From Cunninghamia lanceolata (lineage: Eukaryota; Streptophyta; Pinopsida; Cupressales; Cupressaceae): DNA of 64,000 bases. Below the pieces are notes generated by a model that saw nothing but the letters and a program-made list of their open reading frames with translations, was not told the origin of the DNA and made no database searches. Location: positions 11,426,001 to 11,490,000 of the forward strand of contig BSBN01000187.1 of the NCBI GenBank assembly GCA_027924645.1, given 5' to 3'. Positions 21,224 to 34,088 of the stretch are shown piece after piece; the first letter of the stretch is position 1, and every line of letters starts with the position of its first letter. The translations under genes and the position numbers were made by a program.

Positions 21224-22039
21224 TATATAATGAAAAATTTGGATAAAATGAAAATGGATAAAACAAATGAAATGCATTACCTAATCCAAATCTTCAATAC
21301 CTTGAATAGATAGATGCATGCATGATGAATTTTTTGATTGAGTTGATATGTTGGTTTCTCAATTCAGTAGCATAATGTCAAGATGAAGGTTGATAGATGA
21401 AAGAATGATAGATGATGCAAAGGCTCTAAAGATATTTCAATAGCATAAGGATACTCAAGACTCAATGCATTGATAATGGCTTGTGGGTTGATTTATAGGA
21501 AAGGCTTGGTTCAAATGGATGGTTGAGATTAAAAGGTTAAATGAACGATGTGGACAGCTAGGATTGATTAGTTATTCCCACTCTTTAAGGGAGTTGTAGT
21601 CATGTGACAAGCGTACAAAGGAAGATAAGGCTCATATGTGACCGTGTACACAAAAGTACTACATGTGTGATTGTGTATATAAAAAGTAGTACATGTGAAA
21701 GATATTAAATGAAAATGTAGTACCACACATGATTGAATTGAGAGATGGACAATTGTTGGAATGTGGTGAGAGGTGAGGACTTAATTCAAGTATTTTATTT
21801 GAATTAGTTGGGATACGTGAGAGAAATTAATCAAATAAATAAAATTTATTTAATTAATTGGTGAAGTGGGATAAGGATGGGATTAAGATGGGATTTTAAT
21901 TAAATAAATAAAATTTAGTTAATTAATTGGCTAATGGATTAGTGGGATTAAGAGTGGGATTAGGACAAAATGCTACATGATGTCTAAGTGATGTTTTTGA
22001 CTACGTGTTGCAAGACATGGACAATTTTGGGTGTCTACA
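21224..22039 (-). repeat. Y 3' LTR (816 bp)
   Basis: The minus strand starts TGTAGACACCC directly after the polypurine tract. It contains two AT-rich units built on the near-palindrome TTAATTAAATAAATAAAATT (21825-21930). The outer end is TATATAATG, where the Y' copy has TGTATAC, so the terminal CA has probably mutated. Confidence 0.88.
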
Positions 22040-22055
22040 TTTTGCCCCTCTTTGA
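22040..22055 (-). promoter_or_regulatory. Y polypurine tract
   Basis: The minus strand reads TCAAAGAGGGGCAAAA directly before TGTAGACACC, a classic gypsy polypurine tract and LTR junction. Confidence 0.88.
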
Positions 22056-24196
22056 GATGATGTTCAAGATGATAAGATTTGTGTCGAGTAACATCATTTC
22101 AAAGAAGATAAGGTATGGATAGAGGAAAAGGATAATGATGATGGAAAGATAGGATGGTGATGCCCCGTCAAGAGGATAGGTGGGTTGGACAAACATGGGT
22201 AGGCTCTCGAAATAAAAGGGATTGGCTAAGTAAGAAAGATAAGAATGGATAGAAGAAATGAATGATGCGTTATGCTGCAATGAAAATGAGCAACCATGAT
22301 GTTTGATATAGCACTAGACATTATGAACCAAGGTATAAGGACCAAGGTGATGATGTGTCTCATGCCTTAGCATAATACAACCTTGTCTAGATACAAGATA
22401 TGAATATTAGCTGGGTTGGATTCAAATACAAATGCAAGTTGAAAATGATAACACACATAAGAAAGCAAGCATGTATGCACAAATGATTCAAGAAAAACAA
22501 GGTATTGCCCCTGTCAAGCTGTAAACCAATAATTAATTGTTTGATTGTTTGATGATGGTAATAGTGTTGTCATTGTGGGGAATTCTATATCCCTAGATCA
22601 ACACAAGGATGCTTGATTGATGATTTGGTTTACGACAAGATTAGGATCAAGACCATTGATTACGATTGGATAATTTGACACAATTGATTAGCTTGATTGG
22701 TATGGATTAAGGATTCACTTGCATTTGGATTATTGTTTGGATTGATTTGATTTGATGAATGGATGATGGGATTGATATGAATGTGATCTAATGAATTTTA
22801 TAGATTGATTTTATTTGAGTTTGATGTTATTGATGGGATGATATGGATTGGATTAATGTGATTTTGATTGATAGATTCGCTTGATTTGATGATTTGATTG
22901 GATATTTGATTTGTTTTGATGGATTTGAGATTTGATGATGATTGATCGTTGATGAATTTGATTTGATTGGATTTGGTTTTTGATGAAGTGATGGATTTGA
23001 TTTGATGATTTGATTGGATTTGGTTTTATTGCTTGTATTTTTTATGGATATTTGATTTTTTTGGGTTTTTAGAATATTTGATTTTTTTGTATTTTTTGAA
23101 ATGTTTTAGAAAATGCCAATGGATTTATAATTTAGGTAGCCTTTGTGATTGATACCAATAACAAGGGAAAACCAAGTCTAGATGCAAGGATGGATGAATG
23201 GGATTGGATGGGATGGAAGGCTCATGATAAATGGGTGGATAAAGGGATAGGCCATAAAAGGGAAAGCTCATGATAGATGGATAGGTATAAGAATAGACTA
23301 TGGAATGGAAAGCTCATGATAAATGGATAGATATAAGAATAGACTATAGTGGATGGATGTATGCCTCATAATGGAGCTAGGATGTGATCTCCAAAGACTA
23401 TGTCGCATAGGAACAACATGCCCCATTCTAGGTAGTAGACTTAAGATTTTTCATGACAACACTTATGACGATAGGATGACATGATGGATTTTACATGACA
23501 AGGCTTATGATAGGTGGATAATGATAAGATGGATTGATTAGGAAGGGATGAGGTATACCAAGAGATATCTAAAGCATATTTCAACAATTTTCCCTTGTCT
23601 TCATCAAGATCAAAAGGAGGGAAGGGAGGATGAATGGAGGATTATGATAGGTATGTAGGATAATGAAGAAGGATGGTAGGATATGATAGTATGGTAGGAT
23701 GGAATAGATAGTTTGGATGAGACAATGTTCCCCCAAGTGTAAGTGACACAGAAGATCAACCTACATATGATGCTTGTTTGCCAGGTTTTCATCATGGTAC
23801 TTATCCAAGGCACCTATTTATTAGGTTTTCACCATTGGACGAAGGGCTTTCTCTTTACTTTTTTTTTAATTTTTATTTTATTTTTTTTTTCTTTTTTTTT
23901 ATGGGATAGAATGACAATTACACATGGTGCTTGTTTTCTAGGTTTTCACCATGGTAATGGATAGGAGGGACTCAAGTGTCTAGTGCTATGAAAGTGATAG
24001 TGTCATTTAAGATGGATGTCACATGGACCATGTCAAATGTTAATATGCTCAAGATGTTGGTAAGGGATTGCATGAAAGGGAGATGGATTAAGTGGATAGT
24101 GTATGATGAAAGGTTTGTGTAAGGATAGATGAAAGATAGGCTAATGAATTATGATGTGGATTATGTATGACACATGGAAAAGGATGGATGAAAGAC
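22056..24196 (-). other. Y 3' noncoding region with low-complexity tracts
   Basis: No gene recognised. The + strand is rich in TTGAT/GGATTTGAT words at 22540-23060, has GATGGATAGG-type words at 23160-23560, and a T-rich run at 23855-23902. Short frames here are low-complexity shadows. Confidence 0.7.
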
Positions 24197-27100
24197 TTAT
24201 ACAAAAGCATGGACCATAGGAAAGTGATAGGGGACATATGTAAGATAATGGATGAAGGTTGGGGAGATGGAGGTATGTACAAATGTTTTGGAATGGAAGG
24301 GAATCATGACCAACGGTTGCACACACCATGATAAACAATGAAGCTTTTGATCAGAAGGTGGTGTAGGAAGCAATGGGGATGTTTGCTTAGGACATGGATG
24401 ATGTAATGACTTAGGTACCCACATAGACTTAGTATTTTTACAATTTTTGCATTGCTTGTGGGATTTAGGAAGTTGAAACTTTTGTATGGAATGGCATTTT
24501 TGGATGGAAGGGGATTTTTAGATGGAAAGGGATGATTGGGATTTTTGAAAGGTGGATAAGAATACCTCATTTGATTCACTTTCTCCTTACTTAGGGACCC
24601 AAACCATTTTAGTTTTGACCTTTTCTTGTGAAGATTTGGGCTTGGGTAGTGGTTTGGATAGCTTTGTAAATGTACTTTGCTTTGACTTTTGGCATTGATG
24701 TTCCAAGGCATTTGGACCCTTAGGATTTTTGGTAGGATTTTTGGCTTTATGAAAGGAGGCATCCAAATTTTTATTTTAGAATCCCATGGGATGGATGGAA
24801 TGAGTGGAAGCTTTATGTTTAGAAAATATGTACATTTGTTGGTCATGATTAGGATTGTAAGGGTGCTTATGGATAAATTGATTACAAATGGGTTTATGGA
24901 TAAATGGATACGGGGATTGGAGGATAGGGATATTAGGTTTTGGGAGTAATGGTGGTAAAGTGGATGGAGGGATATTAGGAGTTGAAAGGAGTGGAGGTAA
25001 AGTGGATGGTGGAAGGTGTATGGTCACAAGCTTTTGCAATTTGTAGGATAGTGGAATGTTAGGAGTTGGAAGTAATGGAGGTAGATTGGATGGTGGAATG
25101 TTAGGAGTTGGAAGTAACAGAGGTAAATTAGATGGTGGAAGGTGTATGGTCACATGTTTTTGACCTTTAGGGTTTGATGGAGGTGGAATGGTAACATATG
25201 TTTTGGGAACGTGATGTGGTTTTTGATGGGAAATGGTGGACTTAGGAGGGATGGAGGAATTACCAACATCTTTAAATTGTTTACCTTGGGGTGTATATCC
25301 AAGGCCATATGATCATGGGGGAACCTTGACATGGATGGGCTCCAAAATACCTTGTTCATAAAGGCCTAGCATTTTACCTTGGTAGTTCATGTTTTGGAGT
25401 ATGCTATGGACAATGGGACTAGGTGTAGTTTGCACACTAGACTTGAATTCATTATTGGATGGAGAAGATGAAGTGGATAAAGATCGTTGTTGTTCAAAAG
25501 AAGAACACTCATGTACAAGGGTGGTAAGACCAAGTGGATATGATGGTGGACTTGAAGTGGAATCGATGGTGGATGTAGAAGGATAATTACGATCTTGATT
25601 AGTATTGTGTTCACTAAGATCCAAGTTATTTGTTTGATCTTTTATGCTTACCTGGAGAACAAGTGTCTCATCATGACAAGTGGATGTTTGCTCATTATGG
25701 ATAGGGCTATATGGCGGATGACTAGGAGCAATTTGGATATCTTGCTCATGGATTATAGGATTATGGATAGGATCAAGTGACTCATGGATAGATTCATTTT
25801 TATGGATATCATCTTGATCATGGAAAAGATACATGTTATGGATAGGTTACATAAAATTGATTTGACTTTGATTTGGACTAAGGGTTGATGTTTCCACATG
25901 CTTAGGATTAAACTCTTGACATACCTCTTGGGTTGCTTGAATGGAAGTGGATAACTCTTGGATAGGCTTGACATGTTCTTGAGGTTTATTGACATGAAGG
26001 TACAATAGGTCTTGACTTGGGTTCATGATAGGCTTGATTGTTTGTGGGTCACATGATGGGCTTGAAAGGCTAGGAATGTTAATGGAGGACTCTTGGATAG
26101 GCACAAGGATAGGTGTTTGACATGGGGGTGTACTATTCCTTGCTAGTAGCCAATGGATCACATCCTTTGCAAGGGTATGGGTGAATGGGCAATATAATGG
26201 ATGAACAATAATAGCAGATGGTGTTGTAGGCTTAGGATTAGAACTTTGATGGGATGGAAGGATAATGGAGTTTGATGTATTACAACTTGGATTAGATGGG
26301 GGTGACACATGGGATTGGGATGATTTGGCATGTTTAGGGAGGCTCTATTAGTACATCTTATAGAGGAGTGGCCTAAATATGGGGCATATATTTGTATTAT
26401 GACCTTTAATCCTATGGTATGCACAATAGTGATATTCATTGTATGTACTTTCCTCACATGGTTTGACTTCAAGAAGTTCAATGAGTTTTTCTTCAAGCAT
26501 CCATCGTAAAATATACTCCACATTTTCATTTGGTAAAGGAGTGAAGTTACATGGGGATGAAGGTAATGAAAGGCTTATTGGATTAGAAGGTGGAGGGATT
26601 AATGGACTAGGCATGGCATCACATGGTGGTGTTGGGATAGGACTTGTTGGCTCATGTGTTGGCATGGGATTGGATGGTGGAGGCCACTCTAGATTGGTAT
26701 ATCCCTTGTCAAAGGTAATTAAGTCTTGCATAGAATAACTTGGACTCATTTGGTTTATGTACAAGGGGCCACTTGGACTTGCATGTGCTTGTTGCAAAGG
26801 TGGATCTAGATCTATCAATGATACTTGGTTGTTTTGTGGATGGGTTTGGTGATACATTGGAATGTTAGAATGAGGAATTGGATAATGTTGGGGTGGAGGT
26901 TGATAGGTTGGTGTGGCATTGACATGATGTGTAGATAGATGAGGTTGGTATGAAGTTAAGGTGGATGACACATAGGATTGAGGTGGAATTTGTTGATGTT
27001 GAGATGGTGTTTCAATTTGTTGTTGTAATATGATTTGTTGTTGTTGGAATTGTTGAAAGGGTTGTTGTGATGGTTGGATTGGTTTAAATGGTTGATGGTG

Positions 27101-27634
27101 TTGTGGTGGAGGGATTGCATAGGGTAATGGTTGGTGTGAAGTTGAGGGTGATGACATGTAAGGTTGAAGTGGAATTGGTTGGTGTTGAATGGATAGAGGA
27201 TGATGTGCTTGTTTGGTTTGTGATTGACAAGTGGCCATGAGGTGTTGGGCTTGTGCTATGAGTTGTTTCATTTGAGGTGATTGGCTTGTTTGTTGAAGTT
27301 GTTGGATCATGTCATTGGACTCTTGAATGGTTTGTTGGCTTAGAGGCAATTGGCTTGTTTGAGCTTTGTGAAGTTGGAGCATGAGTTTTAGTACTTGGTT
27401 TTCAAATGTTTGCATGGTGTCACACAAGTGTTTAAGTCTTAAAACCTTTTTGGCAAGTGCTTGGTTATAATTCAATGATGATGTGGATTGTTTGGATGAT
27501 GATTTGATGATTAGGATGAGGGTGACTAGGATGAAATTAATTTGGATGTTTTTAGGATGAAATTGATTTGGGTATGATGTGTAGTATGACTTGTTTATGT
27601 GTTTGGTGTTTATAGCTTGATTTGGCAATGTTCA
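24197..27634 (-). pseudogene. Y long Pro/Gln-rich gag-like ORF
   Basis: One minus frame stays coherent for about 1,140 codons. 426 codons are fully open (27628-26348), then two adjacent stops, then long open parts to 25847, 25313 and 24776, with a weaker tail to about 24197. The first in-frame ATG is near 27415; the true start is uncertain. Part 1 is Gln- and Pro-rich (residues about 60-330). Near 26440-26390 is a zinc-knuckle-like YHYCAYHRIKGHNTNICPIF, the Cys-x2-His...His...Cys form of Tat-type Gag. The C-terminal part has Pro-rich repeats (LPPLLPTPNIPPS) and a VWVPK-like motif. It is better preserved than X or W, so Y is either younger or was selected for longer. A Gag-like function is inferred from the knuckle and position. 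Confidence 0.75.
24940..25150 (-). repeat. Coding minisatellite in the Y ORF
   Basis: Tandem and dispersed units encode LPPLLPTPNIPPS-like blocks and a longer VTIHLPPS...LLPTPNIP unit that occurs twice (near 25145-25080 and 25020-24935). The DNA units differ slightly, so they are not very recent. Confidence 0.8.
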
Positions 27635-29778
27635 AACAAATGATTATGCATATACACACATGAATCACTCACGCAAGACACATAAGAAATTTTAACTTTG
27701 AAAATGAAATGTGATAATTATTAAGCAAGCACTTGAAAACACATCACAAGCCTAATATCTAGTCAAGTGGATATGGCCAATTAAGTCTTAGGCTAGATTG
27801 CACAAGGTTGACTAAGGAATTGAAAGTGAGATCCTACCACATAGCCGGGAGAAAGGGGTAACCCACCCTTCACCTTCACTTCCCAAAGGTATAAAGTTCT
27901 TTGGGGCTTAGCCAAGAGTGACAAGATTTACAACTCCCAATGAGGGTGTCTTTTGATTTGTCCTTGATTGAGGTCATCCCTTGGAGTGGTGTGTCTCCAA
28001 GCAAGCCTCCTGAGAAGGGTATGACAAAAGAAAACCAAGTGAGCTATTACTTGATTCACACTCACACTTGTTAATTTCCCCTTAGAAAATGAAATGTGTG
28101 GAAGACAATTCAAGCACTTGTTCTTTTTATCCCCAAAGCCAAATGTGATAGAAGACACTTATTCATTTTATCCCAATTTGTGATGTGATTGCAAGTAAGT
28201 TTATTTTAAGCCCAAAGTCCAAATATGTGATCAAACGATGATTAAGAGATGAAAGATTAGAATGTGTGCACCTGATTATTTTCTCTTTCCACTTGTTGTT
28301 GTGATTGATCCAAATGTTGCTCCATCTCCTTTGATTCACCTACAAGTCACCAAATCGCAAAAGAAACAAGTAAACTTGCAAAGAAGATGATTATGTGAAA
28401 AAGATGAAATATGATAAAATTGATGAAGATGATCTGATACAACTGAATAGATTGCAAAAATAGAAGGTTCGGGAGATTCTAAGCAAATTGAATTTTTTTT
28501 TTATTGAAATCCAATTGATTTTGCTCATGATATGCTCAATTGAAGTTTAAAAACAAGTTTTACTTTGACTGATAAAAAAATGGTAAAATGATATAGTCAC
28601 TTGATAAAACCTACTCTGTTGTGAAGTTCATCTTCTCAACTTTCCAACGAGTCCTTGTTTGCATAATTTGTCCTCTGTATGTGAAAGTTATGATAGAAAA
28701 ACTAAAATCCATAATGACAGCAACCAAAAGCAAGTTACAGTTGCCAGAGGTTACCAACTATTGATTATAAGTGATCTGAATTATGCCAGAAGTGACATAG
28801 AAAAACCAGAGGTGACCGATTATTGCTTAGAAAAGATTCAAATCTGTAGGATGAGTGAAAAAATCCTGTTTCTGCAAAACTAGGGTTAGGGTTATGAAAA
28901 AAATGACTAATAGAGATTGCAAACCCTAAAATGGCAAATCTAGTGGATGAAATATGATTAGATGGATACCCTGCAACCACAGATTGATCAATTGAAAACC
29001 CTAGAAAGATAAATTGATAAGATCTTGCAAAATCAAGGATGTTAGACCAATAGAATCAAAACCCTAATCACATTAATTGGCCAAATGATAATATGAAGAT
29101 TAGAGACATGAAAAACACAGATTAAAACCCCTAATTGATCAATAAAAATTTGGAACAACAACCTAGAAAATCAAATGTTAACAGAAAACCCTAGATTGCC
29201 AAAAGCAACTGGAACAGCTCGATGTGAGCCATTTTCGATCAAAAGCGATTCACTGTAGACCAAAAGTGACCAATAATAGTTCAAAAGTGACCTAGGAAAA
29301 GCCAAAAGTGATGGGTAATAGCTCAAAAGTGATCTGGAAAGTTTTAGGTGACAGGATGCAGTGCTAACCAAAAGTGACTAGGTTTACCAGAGGTGACAGG
29401 TTTTCATTCAAAAGCGATACAAATTTTGCCAAAAGCAATGTACTGTCATTCAAAAGCAATGCAAATTTTTCCAAAAGCGAGTAGTTTTTGTTTAAAAGTG
29501 AGCAGTTTTGGTTCAAAAGCGAGCTAAATTACTAAAAGCGATTTTCTGCAGCTTGAATGCGAGTTTCTTCACCAAACACTCTTTTCTTCATGAAATCTAG
29601 GCAAATATATACTCAAAATTTATGGAAATAGCTTCTTGGACACAATGGTGAGGTTAGATTTGAGATAGGAGATCATCTACATACATTTTTATCCAAATCT
29701 TGACAACCTAGGGTTAGAAAAAGGTAAATTTTTGCAACAAGAAGCTACAAAAACTAATGATTAAATCTAATAGGGCAT
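27635..29778 (-). other. Y leader, noncoding
   Basis: About 2.1 kb between the primer-binding site and the ORF. No coding frame recognised. Contains the AAAAGYGA cluster at 29190-29545 and several AAACCCTA words (28870-29200). Confidence 0.65.
29190..29545 (+). repeat. AAAAG[CT][GA]A motif cluster in the Y leader
   Basis: I count 14 copies of the motif (read on +), usually preceded by YC and followed by a short variable segment, in about 350 bp, all in one orientation. Weaker relatives (CCAGAGGTGAC, CCAGAAGTGAC) extend to 28785. Confidence 0.8.
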
Positions 29779-29797
29779 GTTCACATCAGGTTCACCA
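29779..29797 (-). promoter_or_regulatory. Y primer-binding site (tRNA-Trp type)
   Basis: The minus strand reads TGGTGAACCTGATGTGAAC three bases inside the LTR. This is complementary to the 3' end of plant tRNA-Trp as I recall it (ending CACGTCGGGTTCACCA), with two C-to-T changes. Y' has the related site at 7979-7961. Confidence 0.7.
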
Positions 29798-29800
29798 GAA

Positions 29801-30690
29801 TCTATAATGAAAAATTTGGATAAAATGAAAATGGATAAAACAAATTAAATCCATTACCTAATCCAAATCTTCAATACCTCGAGTAGATAGTTGCATGCAT
29901 GATGAATTGTTTGATTGAGTTGATATGTTGGTTGCTCAATTCAACAGCATAGCATCAAGATGAAGGTTGATAGATGAAAGAACGATAGATGATGCAAAGG
30001 CTCTAAAGATATTTCGACAACATAAAAATACTCATGACTCAATGAATTGATAATGGCTTGTGGGTTGATTTATAGGAAAGGCTTGGTTCAAATGGATGGT
30101 TGAGATTAAAAGGCTAAATGAATGATGTGGATGGCTAGGATTGATTTTTTATTCCCACTCTTCAAGGGAGTTGTAGTCATGTGACAAGTGTACAAAGGAA
30201 GATAAGGCTCATATGTGACCATGTACACAAAAAGTACTACATGTGTGATTGTGTATATAAAAAGTAGTACATGTGAAAAATATTAAATGAAAATGTAGTA
30301 CCACACATGATTCAATTGAGAGATGGACAAGGGTTGAAATGTGGTGAGAGATGAGGACTTAATTCAAATATTTTATTTGAATTAGTTGGGATATGTGAGG
30401 AAAATTAATTAAATAAATAAAATTTATTGAATTAATTGGGAAGATAATTAGGATAGAATTGGGATATGATGTGGAAATTAATTAAATAAATAAAATTTAT
30501 TTAATTAATTGGCTAAGTGGGATAAGGATGGGATTAAGATGGGATTTTAATTAAATAAATAAAATTTATTTAATTAATTGGCTAATGGATTAGTGGGATT
30601 AAGAGTGGGATTAGGATAAAATTCTACATGATGTCTAAGTGATGTTTTTGACTAGGTGTTGCAAGACATGGACAATTTTGGGTGTCTACA
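29801..30690 (-). repeat. Y 5' LTR (890 bp)
   Basis: Aligns with 21224-22039 throughout; longer because it carries three, not two, AT-rich palindromic units (30400-30585). The minus-strand start TGTAGACACC at 30690 is intact. Confidence 0.88.
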
Positions 30691-33600
30691 AGCACGTTCA
30701 ATGGATTGCACAGAATAGGAAAGATGGGTGTACTACCACATGAAAAGACTCCTTAGGAGCACTATTCACAATTAGAAAGGGATCAATCCATTCTAAATTA
30801 CAGAAGAGTGAATGATTGCTTCACCATGCATCTGGTACAGATGTTGGAGGGAGATCCTACCAAGAGATTCTCAGTCACCATGACTAAATTGATATATGCA
30901 TATGGTTCTTGGTTTGTATAAGCCAAAACTTACTCCTACATGCAGATGGAGGGCTTCAACAAACAACCTTACATGCTCCCAAGGCATCCATCAGATAAGG
31001 TTGCTCTGATGGAGATGGTATAGCAACAATTGCCTACTTTTGAATTGTCCCAGGTGAAAGAGGGGAAACCGTATAGGAAGTTCCCTATAATGGTTGGTTG
31101 GTATGTGACCCCTAATGTAGACAATGTTAAGGATGCAGAAAAGGATTTAGCCAGCTTGAATTTGTAGTTGTTTCCTTTGGCCTGGGAATATGACCCTTAT
31201 CATAGGGTAGAGAAAAGATTTAACAATAAATACAAACATAGTGAATATTTGGAAGTTTTCTGGGCCAATTGTTAGGATGAACATGAGGCCAGGAAGCATG
31301 GATACTAAAGGCTTACTATAGCTCAAATGAAAATAATAGGCCAGCCAGAGGTTCCTCCTCAAATGAAGAATGATGATGATGATATCCTTGATAGGGAGTA
31401 TGAGGAGAAGAAGATATTCAAAGATCCAATCTCTTTCCCTGGTTACTCATTACTGGATGAGACATCAATAGATATCATGACCTCCAGCATCATGAAAAGA
31501 ATCAAGGCTTGGGTAGCAAAGAAGGTTCAAGAATTAAAATCAAAAGGTGTTGCCATCACCATGGATAAAAAGAAGAAGAGAAAAGAAAGAGAGGATGAAG
31601 GGTATGATGACTTTTTAGTGCACAAATGGTAGGTCCTAGAGACCAAATTAGTTGAACCCAATAGTTCAGAGACTGCAAAACAAGTTACTACTCAAGGGAT
31701 ATTCTTGGTTTATGTGCCAACTCCATCACAAAAGGATACTCCCATGGCAGCAATTCCCATTCCTATCATTCAGACACCAGCAGCATGGGAAGGATCAGTG
31801 GATGAGGAAGATGAAATCCCACTTGGGACATTGGCTGAAAAGGGTAGGGATGTGCTCCAAGGTGTTATAGTACCCAAACAGTCTAGATACCAAGGTCCTG
31901 TCATGAGGGGTATTGCTTCTCCTCTGTTGCAGAAACAAGCACTGACATCATCGTCTCTAGGCCCTAGCATTAGTATAATCAAAGAGCTTCAGCATGGTAT
32001 CCCTCATAATACCATCATCAAAGTAAAAGATGAAATGACATAGAAGGCTATTCAAAAGTATTTAGAGAAAGAGATGAGTAATTCATTGCCTCTCAATAAA
32101 ACAATAGACTTGATAGATGATGATGTAGTCACAAATGTGACTAATCATCCACTGCAGACCCTGTTACATCATTCAGTTCAAGGGGCAAGAGGTCAAGATG
32201 ATACATGGATAAAATGGACAGAGGTCAATAGAGAAGAATCTCTAGATGTGGAGGTACATATGGACCCTCTAAATACTTTAATTGAAAATGTAACTAGTTT
32301 AGAGGTGATAGATTAAGCATATCGGCCTGAAGATGAATAAAGAAAAGTAATTGATAAAGTAGATCAAGGGGTAGAGAACATTCCCATGGAAATGAATGAT
32401 ACAAGGAAAGATACCCAAACTCAAGATACATAGTCGAGTACTCATGTAGCTACAACTAAGAAAATGCAAGTGCCAAATCAAGATTCAAGTGTTAGTAATG
32501 AGGATGATAAGGATAGTCAAGAGTAGTCTTTGGTAGATTCACATCTAGATGGTTAGACAATGGAAACTAAAAATGTTCAAAAGGGAGAAACACTATAGGA
32601 ATAGGTTTAGAATATGCATGAAGATATGTAGATGGAGAGTAAGGATCAGTATGAACCAAAAGATACATCACACCCATATCTCTCTCAACAAAAACAAGTG
32701 GAAAAGCATAATGCTAATGAAATTGACCAAGGAAAATGTCAACAAATAGAGGGTTCTGAAGACATTCCACCTCCACAAGAAAATGTGTAAAATCTTGGTA
32801 GTGAGAATGAAGTTATAAATGAGAATAAAGAGGTACATGATGCTCAAAGTGAGCAATTAGACTAGAGAGGGTTAGATACAAGTGCACTTGCATGGATGTC
32901 ATCAGAGGTGGGGATTCCACAAGAAGAGACTGACCCATTAGACTTTAAGTCACTCTTTACACTAGACCCAACCAAGCCAAAGAGAAAGGCAAGGATAGTC
33001 TCTGTAATAAAGTGAGACGCAGCTACAGGAAAGAGGATAGCCTAGGTAGTTGTGTGGAAGGTGAATAAGGCCAAGGGAGAAATAATGCCAAAAGAATTTT
33101 AGATAACTACTATTGATTTAGGCCATGCCATAGACGAACAAGAGATTTGAGGACTCAGAGATCATATAGATGTTGTGGAGGCTAAGATGATGAAGATCAA
33201 AGCCAAGAAAAAGATGTATAAGGCACAAGTAGCCCAATTACAGGCTTTTGTGAAAGGATTAGCTACTCCCACCAACATTCAAATAACTAAGGATACTCCA
33301 TTAACATTGTTTTCTCAAGAAGAAATAGCTGCCCTAGATGGACAAAAATGTCATGCATAGATCATGGATGATTGGTTTAACAAATTCTTGATGGATGAGG
33401 ACCAGACAATAAGGATGTCATTATCCAATTGGTATTTATTGAGCAATCTAAGAGAAAAAGCAGACAAGATGAAGAAAGAGGTGAGCCAAAAGTTAATACC
33501 CATTGACAAATACTTGGGTACTCTCAAAGGCATGAGGAAGAAAGATGCTAATGTCCTCATAACTAATAAAGTTGTAACAGCATAAACACTCCCACTACTA

Positions 33601-34088
33601 GATAGTTGGTGTGAAGATGTTGGGTTTGTAGTGGATATATTAAAAAGATGCAATGATAAAATTGCAAGTATCAGTGGAAAACTACACAATCTATTGTTAG
33701 ATGAAATAGTAATCTTGGAGTCTCTGGAAGGTAAGGTGGAAGGAAAGGTAGAAAACCAAGATGAAGTTTTTCTACCAATGCCTTTAGGGATAATTTCCAG
33801 CCTGTAGCAGGGAACCCTATCAAGAACTTCTCCAAAGCTACAATTGATATGGCTATGAGAATGAAGACTAGTATAGAAAAGTACAGAGAAAAATTAGATA
33901 TAAGAACAAACTGATGGATATCTTTACAAGAGCAATTGAAGGCACAAGCCTATGTAGCCAAAAGGGCTGAGATTTTGAATAGAGAAGAGATAGGGGTGGT
34001 CATCCAGGCCTATAATGTTGTCCGAGGTGTCAGTGCAATAGTAACTAACTGGCATTCCTTTGAGGAATCTAAAGAAGAAGAAGGATAG
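30691..34088 (+). pseudogene. LTR ORF of X, central and C-terminal part
   Basis: Continues the frame from 21223. One frame is followed from 30691 to 33585 with about 25 stops, mostly TAG; a one-base loss near 33760 shifts it, and it ends at TAG 34086-34088. N-terminal third: FTMHLVQMLEGD and MEGFNKQPYMLPRHPSDKVA, which align by eye with YGFEDTPFLLPKIVPERVA of W. Middle: a low-complexity, acidic and Gln-rich part (31640-33000). End: Lys-rich, probably coiled coil, with LLSNLREKADKMKKEVSQKL and LDSWCEDVGFVVDIL. The duplicate of the end is at 8848-9504. Total with the N-terminal part is about 1,380 codons. Function unknown. Confidence 0.7.

Larger units (their letters stand above)
21224..30690 (-). 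mobile_element. Element Y: gag-only, non-autonomous LTR retrotransposon (9467 bp)
   Basis: Minus orientation: 5' LTR 30690-29801, primer-binding site 29797-29779, leader, one long Pro/Gln-rich ORF, noncoding 3' part, polypurine tract 22055-22040, 3' LTR 22039-21224. Flanks are GGCAC (21219-21223) and AGCAC (30691-30695), a 5-bp duplication with one change. It sits inside the LTR ORF of X, whose frame is restored when Y is left out. It has no protease, RT, RNase H or integrase, so it depends on another element. The LTRs differ mainly by one extra AT-rich unit in the 5' LTR. Confidence 0.9.

Noticed and set aside
25313..26738. + strand frames opposite the Y ORF (for example 26439-26738)
   Set aside because: Gly-rich shadows of the Pro-rich minus-strand ORF.
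20466..34088. LTR ORF of X as a normal internal env-like gene between pol and a short 3' LTR
   Set aside because: The ORF end is duplicated upstream of gag (8848-9504), so it is inside the LTR; the LTR start matches the proven Z LTR start at 18865. Not fully excluded because the full X 5' LTR is missing.
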